A DNA stretch of 64,000 bases from Trissonchulus latispiculum (lineage: Eukaryota > Nematoda > Enoplea > Enoplida > Ironidae): positions 54,741 to 118,740 of the forward strand of contig JASAND010004132.1 of the NCBI GenBank assembly GCA_030248195.1, written 5' to 3'. The translations under genes were made by a program, and so were the position numbers. This document shows, in pieces, positions 33,407 to 42,636 of this stretch (its first letter is position 1; each line of letters starts with the position of its first letter). The notes below the pieces were generated by a model. It was not told the DNA's origin and did not search any database. It worked only from the letters and a program-made list of their open reading frames with translations.

Positions 33407-35570
33407 AGCTTAGACACTCTTTATCGTGGGTGGAATAATTTCGCTCATACTTTTTCAAAGATCGGGCGGCATAAGCAACAGGGTGGTATTTACCGTCATC
33501 CTGTTCCTGAGACAACACAGCACCTAATCCTAAATCAGATGCATCGGTATGCAGAATGAAGCCCTTAGCAAGGTCAGGATGTGCTAACACGGGTGCTTCG
33601 ATCAAACTCTTTTTTAGGAGATCGAACGATTGCTGGTGTGTGTTATTCCAGACAAAACAAACAGCCTTCTTTTTAAGAGAGTATAGCGGAGCAGCCAGAT
33701 GCGCAAAACCTTTAATAAACTTCGCATAATAGGCGCACATTCCTAGAAAACTTTCCACGTCCTTAATGTTTTTAGGTACGGCTAGATCATGTATGGCTTG
33801 GATTCTCTCCTTTAGAGGTTCAACCCCTTGCTCTGAAATGATGTGCCCCAAGTAAGTGACAGACTTTTTCAAAAAATGACATTTACCAGGATTCATTTTC
33901 AAGTCAGCGGCGCGCAGTCGGTCAAAAACTTCTTGCATGATCCCCAAATGTTCCTCAAAAGTCTTTGAAAAGATCAAAATATCGTCTATGTAAATAATGC
34001 ACTTTTTCCATTGCAAATCGCCTAGAATTCTTTCCATGCAGCGTTGAAAATTTCCGGGAGCGCACTTTAGACCAAAAGGCAGTACGTTATACTCAAACTG
34101 GCCGTGAAAAGTATTGAAGCTTGCTTTTGCTTTGGATTCCTCATCAAGTTCGATCTGATTGAATCCTTTGCTCAAATCGATAGTGGAAAAGAACTTTGAC
34201 CCTTTTAGTGACGTCATGATGTCGTCAATGCGCGGAATTGGATACACATCCGGGTCGCTAATTTTGTTGACTCTCCTAAAATCAACGCACAAGCGTAATT
34301 TACCTCCCGGTTTGGGTACGTAGATCATAGGCGAACTCCAAGGACTGGTGGAGGGCCTGATTAAACCATATTTCAACATTTCGGTAAGCTCCTCAAGCAG
34401 CGGCTGTCTCAAGTGTACGGGAAGCCTATAGGGCGTGGCGTATAGCGGTTTAGCATCTCCCGTGTTAATGTGAGCTTTAAAAATGGTGCATTTGCCAATG
34501 TCGAAAGGATGTTGAGAAAAACAGTTTCTATTCGCATTTAGAAGACCCAGAAATTGCCCAATTTTCGTTTTTGACAAATTTTCCTGATCGAAAGAAATTT
34601 CGCGCATTGGTTCCGGCAAGTCGTTTAACGTACACGAGCGGCCAGTGAGACAAGTATTGACGCTATAACCAAACTTTTGGCTAATACTTCTGCCAGATTT
34701 CGGAGGATTTCTCAAACAAACGGGCTCCCCATTTTCATAGACTAGTGGTCGGTAATTTCGAATGTTACCGCCTCGCCGGAGTTCATTCTGAGGCGTTACG
34801 TTTCCTAGGGTAGAATTTTCATAGATGGTAACCGCTTGTCCTGTCTTGTTTTTCATAAGAACAGGAATCAATCTTTGCCTCAAATTTACCATAGCAGGCA
34901 TCACCTGAATGCTAGAGTTTTCTGACGCGAATTTAGCTTCAGTTGGCTCAAGATGACCATCATATTTCAATTTTTCCATACTCTCAACTAATGCGGGCAC
35001 TGCAACTTCTGAGTAGGCCGGTATGGTAACTTTCTGTATTGCAGAAACCCGGTAAGCGGTGTGAGTAACCGGCGTTTGATGGATAAGCTTAGCGACCATC
35101 GGAGGGCGTTCAGGCTTACACAGCCTCAGTTCACCTTGCGCAAAACTTAGTGTAAGATCCCCACCGTGTTCGTGCAAGAAATCAGTACCTATGAGACAAT
35201 CCTCAGCTAGTCCCTTAGGAACCAGAAAGGTATGTTCAATAGTTATTCCCGGTGTATCATAGAATTCAACAGGTACTTTGACGGCTCCTCGAAATTTTAA
35301 GGCCTGGCCGTTTACTCCTTCGGCCCGCAATGGTCTATCCATGGGTAGTACTTTCAAATTTAAAAATTTAACTAAACTTTCGTTCATCAGGCTGAAATTT
35401 GCGCCAGTGTCTAACAGCGTTTGAACTGGCTGCCTTTTCAGATTAACATAGATCATGGGTAATGGCCTTGGTGGCATCGCACTCACTTCCTCCATACAAC
35501 AAGTGCATGGTTCTCGCTGTGTCATACCTATCTGAAAAACTTCGTTCTTCCTAGGCTTAGCTGGTATCAT
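33339..35570 (-). CDS. pol: Pol 5' part: second protease, reverse transcriptase, RNase H
   Basis: 743 codons from the ATG at 35570, overlapping the upstream env/protease frame by 14 nt. Second retropepsin: VQTLLDTGAN with Asp 54, then CLIGTDFL at about 125-132. Reverse transcriptase about 375-570: LRLCVDFRRVN, FSTIDLSKGF and YIDDIL with the catalytic Asp pair at 529-530. The RNase H start follows: HTDASDLGLGAVL with Asp 676, and HDKECL. In the middle of RNase H, after KECL, the frame runs into a 25-residue nonsense tail. The true continuation (KFG...HFRHYL) is in the +1 frame beginning near 33411, so a one-base insertion or assembly error sits at about 33410-33413. Confidence 0.95.
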   Translation of the reverse strand: MIPAKPRKNEVFQIGMTQREPCTCCMEEVSAMPPRPLPMIYVNLKRQPVQTLLDTGANFSLMNESLVKFLNLKVLPMDRPLRAEGVNGQALKFRGAVKVPVEFYDTPGITIEHTFLVPKGLAEDCLIGTDFLHEHGGDLTLSFAQGELRLCKPERPPMVAKLIHQTPVTHTAYRVSAIQKVTIPAYSEVAVPALVESMEKLKYDGHLEPTEAKFASENSSIQVMPAMVNLRQRLIPVLMKNKTGQAVTIYENSTLGNVTPQNELRRGGNIRNYRPLVYENGEPVCLRNPPKSGRSISQKFGYSVNTCLTGRSCTLNDLPEPMREISFDQENLSKTKIGQFLGLLNANRNCFSQHPFDIGKCTIFKAHINTGDAKPLYATPYRLPVHLRQPLLEELTEMLKYGLIRPSTSPWSSPMIYVPKPGGKLRLCVDFRRVNKISDPDVYPIPRIDDIMTSLKGSKFFSTIDLSKGFNQIELDEESKAKASFNTFHGQFEYNVLPFGLKCAPGNFQRCMERILGDLQWKKCIIYIDDILIFSKTFEEHLGIMQEVFDRLRAADLKMNPGKCHFLKKSVTYLGHIISEQGVEPLKERIQAIHDLAVPKNIKDVESFLGMCAYYAKFIKGFAHLAAPLYSLKKKAVCFVWNNTHQQSFDLLKKSLIEAPVLAHPDLAKGFILHTDASDLGLGAVLSQEQDDGKYHPVAYAARSLKKYERNYSTHDKECLSYEIWNRAFSSLSLWWSPFYLVH

Positions 35571-38500
35571 GAGCGGCAGGGTTACGCATGTACCATCTGA
35601 AGCAGGCCAGGTAATGGTGTGCTGGCCAAAATCCCGGAAAGGTTACCATAAAATCGGATCCCAAGATGCAATCGGTGGTCAATTTCTCTACCACCAGAAA
35701 TTTCCAGTTATGCACAGGTAAGCGTTTTTCAGCCCCAGCAAAAATTATGGGAATTTTCACGTAACCCAAAATTTGACACTTTCCCCCATTGGCGGTGCGT
35801 AGGGACCCCAAGGTTTCCACAGGCGTAGTGGTCAATCCTAGCCTATTCACCAAATTCTGAGACACTATTGACAGCAAAGATCCGGTATCAAATAGGGCGT
35901 TGACTGGCTGTCCTACCAATAACAGACTAATCATAAGTGGTATGGTCCTAACCATTAAGACTGAGTGAGCATTCACCATTCTCCCAGAACCTCGAGTGGA
36001 CAGTCGTGTCTGTGGTCCCGATCCATCAGACTCAGGACTGACGGGTCTTACATTCCGTTTAAACGGACTGGTCGCGGCATCCGCGTGTGCTTGAGAGGTT
36101 GCTGGAGAATCTTCTTCCTCAGACCCTTCGATAGCTACCTGACGTGAGAACCGTACAATCCTATTACCTTTTCCCTTATGATCACACCCTAGGTCTATGA
36201 GTGGTGAGGGTTGACTCTCCTGACTATCATCAGTCAATGGTCGAGAGCTGATATCCAATGGATCCTGTCCATAGTCGGACATAGACGAGGCATATGAGGT
36301 GTCCCTTGAAATCGGTTTATAGTGAGTGGTTGCGTGGCACCGGTTCGCCATGGACTTACGGTTGCGCTCAGCGAACGTAGTTTCTAGACTTTCTCGGGGT
36401 CGATAAGGCATCGGATCGCTCTTGACTGAGAGGTTGCCTAACTCAATCGGTACCTCTTCTTCATCGTCACTGAACAAATTTTCCTGCAGTTTCTGATTCT
36501 CAATAGGCGCCGAAATAGCGGGCCGATTGGGTCGAGGGGAGGGAGACTTACGGTTTCTAATCTTGGCCCTAAATTTTCTACCACAAGGAGTAATCCACCA
36601 GATAATACAACAGCCTAATAGCACAATGACTATAACTACCATTAAACCGTGCTTGAGCTCTAAGGGAATTAAAGGTAAATGCACATAATTTTTGACTTGA
36701 TTTTGAATTAAGTTTTTCGCTTGCTCGTTCTCATATTCCGCCGTTGAAAGTTCGGTAAAGTGTAACGGGATCCGTCCCAAAGGGACGGGAACAATCGTTT
36801 TTTTCAAGTCTGAGGTAGTTACCGTAGTCTTAGCAATGCCTAGCCTGCTGGTTAAAATGGTATTACCGATAATCAAGTGCAGGTATCGACCGTGCTCGAA
36901 CCAGAGCGTTCCAGTTTCTGGTACGGGTACTCTTTCACCTTCGGCTACGTGATTTAGCGAGGGCGATCGCGCGACAATTACCTCAGTATAATTTGTCCTA
37001 ACCAGTACACCTGCGGGCGTAGTACGATAGATAGTAGAATTATCCAATACTTTGACCTGTATGTATTCGCGGCAGTGCTCAAACTCTTCACCTACGCGCT
37101 CGGGTGGATAACTAATAAGAATCTGTAGACACTTCGCTCTTAAACTCATCACAATTGCATTAGGAGGACAAAACCATAGACCCGGCGCTGTTTTACACGC
37201 GGATACGTCTATCTCCCTAATCTCGCCAGTATCTAACCGTTGCGCGTAATCCGGCAAAGGTACCAAAGAAGTAATTCCGTTTTTTCGTGAATTGTAACCT
37301 ACGTTCTGAATCGCATATAGGGGTCTTACCTCCTGTTCTAACGGTACAGGGATTTCCAACATAAATCCGAATCGCAGCGTATTGAAATCGATCTTAATTG
37401 GGTAAACCTTCCCGAACTGGTAGATCAAACTCGGTTCCTGACTAAGTAGAGAATTTCTCAGAGAGGGATGGGTACGGATGATCCCTTTCAAAGTTTGCAA
37501 GTTTACCAAGTTCGGATTAATCTCAGAGTGTAGACCAGCTCGCATGACAGAATTTAAACCGTTTCGTAAAGATGAAGTAAAAATATGAGCGAGTAGTTGC
37601 ATGTAAATTTGGCGCATGTAAGAGAAGTTTGAGCAGCGAGCCCTAATAAGCAAAGTGGTCAAGTCTTGAACAGTGTGGTGCAAAAAAGCATAGACCGGCT
37701 CATTAGCGTGGACAATCCGTTTGATTGAATCAGTAATTTTGAGTTGGTCTTCCCTCAAAACGTTAAACCCATGTTCCACGGCCATTACTCGATTATCTAG
37801 TTCGCCCAAGTGATAAGAGTTACCCAAACTATTAGCAAGTCCTCCTAGTCCTAGTGCTCCAGCTAACAGAAATTCAATAAAGCGCTTAGGTCGGCTGTGC
37901 GTTTGCTCCGGTACCGGATAAGAAGTACAGACCCCAGGTGTTGAACGACACAAACTTGAGAGCAACTTTGAGTAAAAGTGAGTGTTTAAAACTCCCGAAT
38001 ACAATTTTCGATATTCAAGCTTAATCGAGTCAATTTCACGTTCCAAAAAGTCAAATTGCGGGCAACTTTGGTTTATCATACGAACACAGTACTGATCAGT
38101 CTTAGCCTTTCCGGTTGAAAGGTCAATGCAATCTTCCTCATTAGCCCATTCGGGGGGCTTCCACTGAGGAGACATAGGCGGTACGGCCAGCTGCACGATT
38201 AGTGCCAGATATTCTGTTTTCTGCGAGATTACCCCAATCCCAGCAGGACTTAATACTGCTCCCCAACGGGGCAAAACTAAGGTACCAATTTTGGCAATTT
38301 CGTCTGCTAGAAAACGAGACGAGTCAGAATCGGCCTGTGTCTGCGCATTAGCTTTAGATACAAGAAAGGCCAACAGAACCCAAGCGGCAGGTACAGCTGC
38401 CTTCCTGCAAGTTCTTACAGCAGCTGCTAGAGTCCACATCAAAAACAGGAATAGGTAGGAAAAAGTGTCCGCTTCGGGGAACAACGTATCCTCATCCCGG

Positions 38501-39051
38501 CCCGATTCAGTTTCTACCTCCCTCGATTTCTCAAGGTTACACTGAGTTGCTACCGTGTTAGTGTCAACGATAGGTTCAAATACTGTTCTGTCCCGTCTCA
38601 GACTAGGCATCCGGGGGGGTCGCCGCGGCAAGGGCACAAACAGTTCCTCTTCCGTAGAGGTAAAAGAACTTGCGCTGGGCGGGCGGTAAACGGGTTCCCT
38701 CATTTGACTGTATGCGTCAGGCGTACGACATGTGCAGACCAATGGTCGACGGCACACCAGGACTTTATGTTGGAAATGTGGCGAGACTAAACAACGCTTT
38801 GCGTGCATCATGCAATCTTTGGACACCCTACGAGTCGTGCGGACAGTATACTGGCCCGAAGAGTCGGATCGAGAATCTTCTCTACGTCTGGGAGAACGAT
38901 AATGTTCCCGGGTCGAATACCCGTTGCGACAGTCGCTGCCGGCCGAATCAGATGTACCAGAATACTGGCGGTTTTGGCTGTTTTCCTTATAATATTGCCC
39001 CTCATTTTGGGTCCGAGAAACGGCGAATTTAGGCCCGTATTCTCTTTTCAT
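35557..39051 (-). CDS. env: Envelope-like glycoprotein fused to first retropepsin
   Basis: 1164 codons from the ATG at 39051, which overlaps the gag-frame stop as ATGA. The frame is open upstream to 39390, through the gag zinc knuckle. Residues 1-190 are basic and disordered. A hydrophobic leader (about 197-236) ends SKANAQ. The ectodomain has cysteines and four NxS/T sites (327, 475, 671, 687). RPKR at 387-390 is a furin-type site followed at once by a hydrophobic Gly/Ala/Leu stretch (391-410) and a helical heptad-like region, as in class I fusion proteins and F-like Env of errantiviruses. A membrane anchor lies at about 801-820, then a basic and acidic cytoplasmic region of about 200 residues. 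At about 1038-1135 is a retropepsin, NALFDTGS with Asp 1055, then CILGSDFM. The protease C-terminus continues in the +1 frame after TTT-C-CGG near 35638. Confidence 0.88.
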   Translation of the reverse strand: MKREYGPKFAVSRTQNEGQYYKENSQNRQYSGTSDSAGSDCRNGYSTREHYRSPRRREDSRSDSSGQYTVRTTRRVSKDCMMHAKRCLVSPHFQHKVLVCRRPLVCTCRTPDAYSQMREPVYRPPSASSFTSTEEELFVPLPRRPPRMPSLRRDRTVFEPIVDTNTVATQCNLEKSREVETESGRDEDTLFPEADTFSYLFLFLMWTLAAAVRTCRKAAVPAAWVLLAFLVSKANAQTQADSDSSRFLADEIAKIGTLVLPRWGAVLSPAGIGVISQKTEYLALIVQLAVPPMSPQWKPPEWANEEDCIDLSTGKAKTDQYCVRMINQSCPQFDFLEREIDSIKLEYRKLYSGVLNTHFYSKLLSSLCRSTPGVCTSYPVPEQTHSRPKRFIEFLLAGALGLGGLANSLGNSYHLGELDNRVMAVEHGFNVLREDQLKITDSIKRIVHANEPVYAFLHHTVQDLTTLLIRARCSNFSYMRQIYMQLLAHIFTSSLRNGLNSVMRAGLHSEINPNLVNLQTLKGIIRTHPSLRNSLLSQEPSLIYQFGKVYPIKIDFNTLRFGFMLEIPVPLEQEVRPLYAIQNVGYNSRKNGITSLVPLPDYAQRLDTGEIREIDVSACKTAPGLWFCPPNAIVMSLRAKCLQILISYPPERVGEEFEHCREYIQVKVLDNSTIYRTTPAGVLVRTNYTEVIVARSPSLNHVAEGERVPVPETGTLWFEHGRYLHLIIGNTILTSRLGIAKTTVTTSDLKKTIVPVPLGRIPLHFTELSTAEYENEQAKNLIQNQVKNYVHLPLIPLELKHGLMVVIVIVLLGCCIIWWITPCGRKFRAKIRNRKSPSPRPNRPAISAPIENQKLQENLFSDDEEEVPIELGNLSVKSDPMPYRPRESLETTFAERNRKSMANRCHATTHYKPISRDTSYASSMSDYGQDPLDISSRPLTDDSQESQPSPLIDLGCDHKGKGNRIVRFSRQVAIEGSEEEDSPATSQAHADAATSPFKRNVRPVSPESDGSGPQTRLSTRGSGRMVNAHSVLMVRTIPLMISLLLVGQPVNALFDTGSLLSIVSQNLVNRLGLTTTPVETLGSLRTANGGKCQILGYVKIPIIFAGAEKRLPVHNWKFLVVEKLTTDCILGSDFMVTFPGFWPAHHYLACFRWYMRNPAAHDTS

Positions 39052-40142
39052 TTCAGGAGGAAAGTCCCTACCCTGAGCAGGTTTCCTATCATAGCGATCG
39101 TTCCTCTCATAGCGATCACGTCTCGGGGCATAATCGTCGCGCCTGTTGTCCTGATAGTTTCGATTATCCCGCCCATAGCGGTTTCCTCGACCGTTCTGGT
39201 CGTAGTTCCCTTCTCTTGGGTTCTGAAAATTTGAATTATTTCGGAAATTCTGGTTTCCATCCGATCTACGCTGAAAATTTCGATCGGAACCCTGGTTATT
39301 GGGTCGGAACGCTCCTCCGCCAGGTTGGCGACATTCTCGGCGAACGTGTCCAGGTCTATTGCAGTTAAAGCAAGTCGTACCCGGGGTAGATCACGTCCCT
39401 TTCCGGTCCTATTTGGATTTCCTCTCTGTTTGGAATCCAACTCGAATTGCTCAAATTTGGCCTTCAATTCTTTGACTGCCTTTTCAGCCTCAGCGATGGC
39501 AGCAGGTCTGTCCCTATCATTTCGAAAGTTTGGTTCAATAAAAGAGGGATAGGCCTCCCCAGGGTATTCACCCTCAGCCTGAAGGGCCTTCTCAACAGCA
39601 CGCTCCATGGTTTTACAACCGGGAGGTACCCGTGCCTTCAAATCACTTCGCAATCCGAAAAGGAATAATCTCAACTTCAACAGTTCTAGCTGGTCCTCCG
39701 TGAACCCATCCTTTTCTGTGAAACTTAGTCGCGCGTATCTATTGAGTCTCATCAGATAATCCATAACTGGTTCACCCTTCTCTTGTTTCACTTGAAACAT
39801 GAGCGACGATGCATGGAGAGCAGTGTGGGGGGGGATCATAACCTTTTTCGTGGCCTCCACCATCTCAGCCCACGTGCCACGGCTGGGTTTTGGCACTGAC
39901 CTAAATAACTCTAAAGCTCGTCCTTCTAAGGAACTAGAAAAGGTAAGGACTTTTTGTCCTTCCTCAAAATCCATGACCTGACAGAAACGGTCATATTTTT
40001 CGAGGTGTTCCTCGAACGACTCAGAGGGCAGCCCATGATAGATAGGCACCGAGCTGTAGGCGGTTGCTACACCCTGAGCCCTAATGGCAGAATTAAACTC
40101 TGTCAACGTATCGTTCAGTTTAGCTAAGACTTGTGATTCCAC
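39048..40142 (-). CDS. gag: Gag (matrix/capsid part)
   Basis: 364 codons, open from 40196. The first possible initiator of this frame is only GTG at 40142; no ATG lies between the upstream stop (40197-40199) and the body of the protein. An ATG at 40216 opens a short overlapping frame (to 40124), suggesting that the true start is there with one base missing downstream, or a non-AUG start. Residues about 30-230 resemble Ty3/Gypsy capsid (retrotransposon Gag family): FEEHLEKYDRF, LRLFLFGLRSDL. A charged coiled region follows at 225-255. The last about 115 codons are probably read out of frame, because the zinc knuckle lies in the next frame. Confidence 0.85.
   Translation of the reverse strand: MESQVLAKLNDTLTEFNSAIRAQGVATAYSSVPIYHGLPSESFEEHLEKYDRFCQVMDFEEGQKVLTFSSSLEGRALELFRSVPKPSRGTWAEMVEATKKVMIPPHTALHASSLMFQVKQEKGEPVMDYLMRLNRYARLSFTEKDGFTEDQLELLKLRLFLFGLRSDLKARVPPGCKTMERAVEKALQAEGEYPGEAYPSFIEPNFRNDRDRPAAIAEAEKAVKELKAKFEQFELDSKQRGNPNRTGKGRDLPRVRLALTAIDLDTFAENVANLAEERSDPITRVPIEIFSVDRMETRISEIIQIFRTQEKGTTTRTVEETAMGGIIETIRTTGATIMPRDVIAMRGTIAMIGNLLRVGTFLLK
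39052..39390 (-). CDS. gag: Nucleocapsid region with CCHC zinc knuckle (frame of env)
   Basis: The frame that becomes env/protease is open from 39390. It encodes CFNCNRPGHVRREC (39331-39372), a perfect CX2CX4HX4C retroviral zinc knuckle, followed by a Gly/Arg/Asn-rich nucleic-acid-binding tail. The capsid frame above is offset by one base, so reaching the knuckle needs a -1 shift near ACCCCGGG at about 39380-39388. That could be programmed, a lesion, or an assembly error in a homopolymer. Confidence 0.85.
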
Positions 40143-40657
40143 GCTTGGTGGAACGGCATTGGCCCTCTGGGCCCAGGTTGCGCCGGTACTCCTAACTCAG
40201 CTAAATCGTTCGGCATTCTGCTATATTATTAAAACGTCTGCTATTTCGCCTGTCTCAAACCTAACGCAGTATATTCAATCTAACTTTCTACTCACAAGTT
40301 CAAAGTTCACGAGTCTCGAATCTAACGTAAGGTATGCTGCTTAACGTTATATTCTAAAGTTCAACGATCAAGTTATAGCTCATGAAAAACGAATCAGTGT
40401 CAATTCGACGGAGATATGATAGGTGAATTATTGACATACGTAATTAATAAAATTTCAAGGCCTACGTACTTGATAATTAGTTAAATTAACAGGTTACACA
40501 TACAGTGAATCAATACATACAGTTATTGTAAACCAGGGGTTTTATTTTTGTTGGTCGTGAGAATTCTTTTCGAGGAAAAGGCTAGATTTTCAAACAGGTA
40601 AGACAGATTCAATTAGTTTGAACTGCAGAGCTCATGAAAAATCACCCAGTTTTTCCC
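40143..40657 (-). other. 5' leader of the LTR element
   Basis: Region between the primer site and gag, expected to carry packaging and splice-donor signals. None can be assigned from sequence alone. Confidence 0.45.
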
Positions 40658-40675
40658 TCGCCTGAGGGAGCTCCA
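40658..40675 (-). promoter_or_regulatory. Candidate tRNA primer-binding site
   Basis: Four bases after the end of the 5' LTR the - strand reads TGGAGCTCCCTCAGG. TGG is the usual first triplet, complementary to the CCA end of a tRNA. I could not match the tRNA by memory. The adjoining CCCTC-AGGC-GAGGG forms a small hairpin. Confidence 0.45.
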
Positions 40676-40679
40676 CATG

Positions 40680-42377
40680 TGATAAAACGGTTCTAGTTTG
40701 AGTAAGTTGTAGGTCGCTTTAGGAACTTTTCCAATGGATATACGTTCCCCGTAGATGATTTCACTGCCGTTTTACTACAATATAGGTACAATGCAGTCTC
40801 AGAGACCCTGAAAGACTTAGGTATGACTCAATCTACGCTCTGGAGAGTGCTGGTGAAGTGACTCTCTCTGATTACCGCAATATCCGGTATTACTTAGCAA
40901 AAGCGGGTCTATTGACTCGTATCAATCGTAATAGTTCTGAACCCGCCGTAAGAGCACTGGTTAAATGGCTCTTAAATTCTATGTAACTGAGCGCTGGTGA
41001 AATGGCTCGTCTCACACTGAAAAGTTAATTCGACAATCAAAGTTATTTTAATATTACAGAATTTCCAGGCACTTCATAAACTGTAGGCTTACTGAACAGG
41101 TGAACCAGAGACACAGGTATGTTACAAGTGAGAATACCTAATTATGCACATTGATAATGATATGAAGTTAACAAATAGTCACGTTAGCACGTCCCATCTT
41201 TCTAACTAATTATGCACATTGGTTTGCTCTTTTGAACATATGCTATACAGAGATTTCACAAAACAGACAATCAAGTTTTAGAAACTACCAGCAACTAATA
41301 TAACATATAACAGCACAGTACTGAGTCGAACACGTAATCCACCAACTAATGTTGCACATTCAGTAAACGAACATCGTATCATAGATAGTTTTCCAGGACT
41401 TTGATGTGAATTTTAAAACTCTTGGAAAAACAGCTTACTTTACTCACTTATAATGAACAAGATGGCAAACCTTTCGACAGATCCACAGATCGAAATTACC
41501 TTACTGATCCGGCTCAAAGAAATGTAATCCAATCAAATGTTCCACTGAGGAAGTAGGAAGGCAGGTGTAGGGACTGAGGAGTCGAGGGCACGTAATCAAA
41601 TCAGACTGAACGGTTCTCGGCACCGTGGGCCAACAGACTTATCAGAACTAGGCGCTAACGGCCTGTATAACAGATCACAAGACTGGTCTTACAAGACCGA
41701 CCAAACTCTAACCAAGACAAACCCAAGACTGACCGGAAAAATGGGGGGAACCTGTCAGTCAAAACCCTAGCTCCGCCTCTCGACTCTCCCAGGTGCGTGA
41801 CGTGCAATTTTGGATACTGTAGTCGGAAAATCTTTGTGTCTCTTTTGATGCCAGGCGATTGTATTGTGTGAACGAAAGTTACGTAATTTTAGGTAACATA
41901 GTGGTTTGCTCAAGGGCTCATGGGGTTCCCCAAAATTCCCGATTAATCCTGATTAACCCCAAAGATAAGTTTTAACCTCTAAATTGCAAAATTACCCAAA
42001 TTAAACGGTTTGTTCAAGTATTAACAGAATATGATTTAAGATCCCTTTTTCTATTAGAATCTTTTGTATGTTTCTCAACAAAGAACGAATATGTCCAAAA
42101 ACGACCAAACAAGTTACATAACAGTCAGCCAGAAGACTCCCAACAATTCAACAGATACGGCAGATACAGCAGTTCAATAGAGGACAGTTTAGGCTCAAAA
42201 CAGGACTTAAAACAGATTATAGAGAGTACACACTTCGGCTCCTTTAGACTCAAAACCGATCCAAACGAGGTTCAAAACGCAAAAGCAAACATCTCAGCAA
42301 CCTCAGCAACAACTCAAAACAGATTACTGCAAAACCAACTCAATCCCTTTTCCATTGCTTTTTCTACTTCCCTCACA
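40680..42377 (-). repeat. 5' LTR
   Basis: 1698 bp, same borders as the 3' LTR. Followed at 42378 by the continuation of the TA tract that receives the element. Confidence 0.97.
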
Positions 42378-42636
42378 TATATATATATAATATTAAATTT
42401 TATAATACACTGAAAAAATCAACGGTGGTAATAAATTTTCTTAGCCAAAAATTTTCGGTGGTTAAAAATTTTCTGAGCCAAAAAATTTTTCTTTGCTTGA
42501 TCCAGATTAATCCGGCTTTATCCGGTTTTTTCCGGTATTAACTGGATATCGGGTACCCGAAGCAAGACCCGGGTACCCGAAAATTTTCGGGTACCCGGGT
42601 ACCCCTCGGGTACCCGACTACCCGAGCCCATGCTTA

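Larger units (their letters stand above)
23410..42377 (-). mobile_element. Giant Ty3/Gypsy-class env-bearing LTR retroelement
   Basis: Complete element of 18,968 bp on the - strand. Two 1698-bp LTRs (5' LTR 40680-42377, 3' LTR 23410-25107) differ at about 11 positions by eye. They start TG and end CA, and are flanked by TATA on both sides within a TA tract, consistent with the 4-bp duplication of Gypsy-type elements. Coding order: gag, CCHC knuckle, envelope-like protein, protease 1, protease 2, RT, RNase H, integrase, OTU domain, then three paralogous small genes. RT (YIDDIL), integrase (D-D-35-E with GPY) and domain order RT-RH-IN place it in Metaviridae. Usual members are about 5-12 kb. 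Single-nucleotide frame changes interrupt gag/pol, so this copy may be defective or the assembly may contain indels. Confidence 0.95.
21340..42636. mobile_element. hAT-like transposon interrupted by the LTR element
   Basis: Termini TAGGCATGGGC (21340) and GCCCATGCTTA (42636) are near-perfect inverted repeats. They are flanked by an exact 8-bp duplication GTTGCTGC (21332-21339 and 42637-42644). Both ends carry the same GGGTACCC subterminal motif (about 21520-21590 and 42548-42622). Without the 19-kb insert the element is about 2.3 kb. No transposase is visible, so it is non-autonomous. The uninterrupted paralogue of the target at 47790-48070 supports the borders. A smaller inverted-repeat unit sits at 22872-23208. 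Confidence 0.8.
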
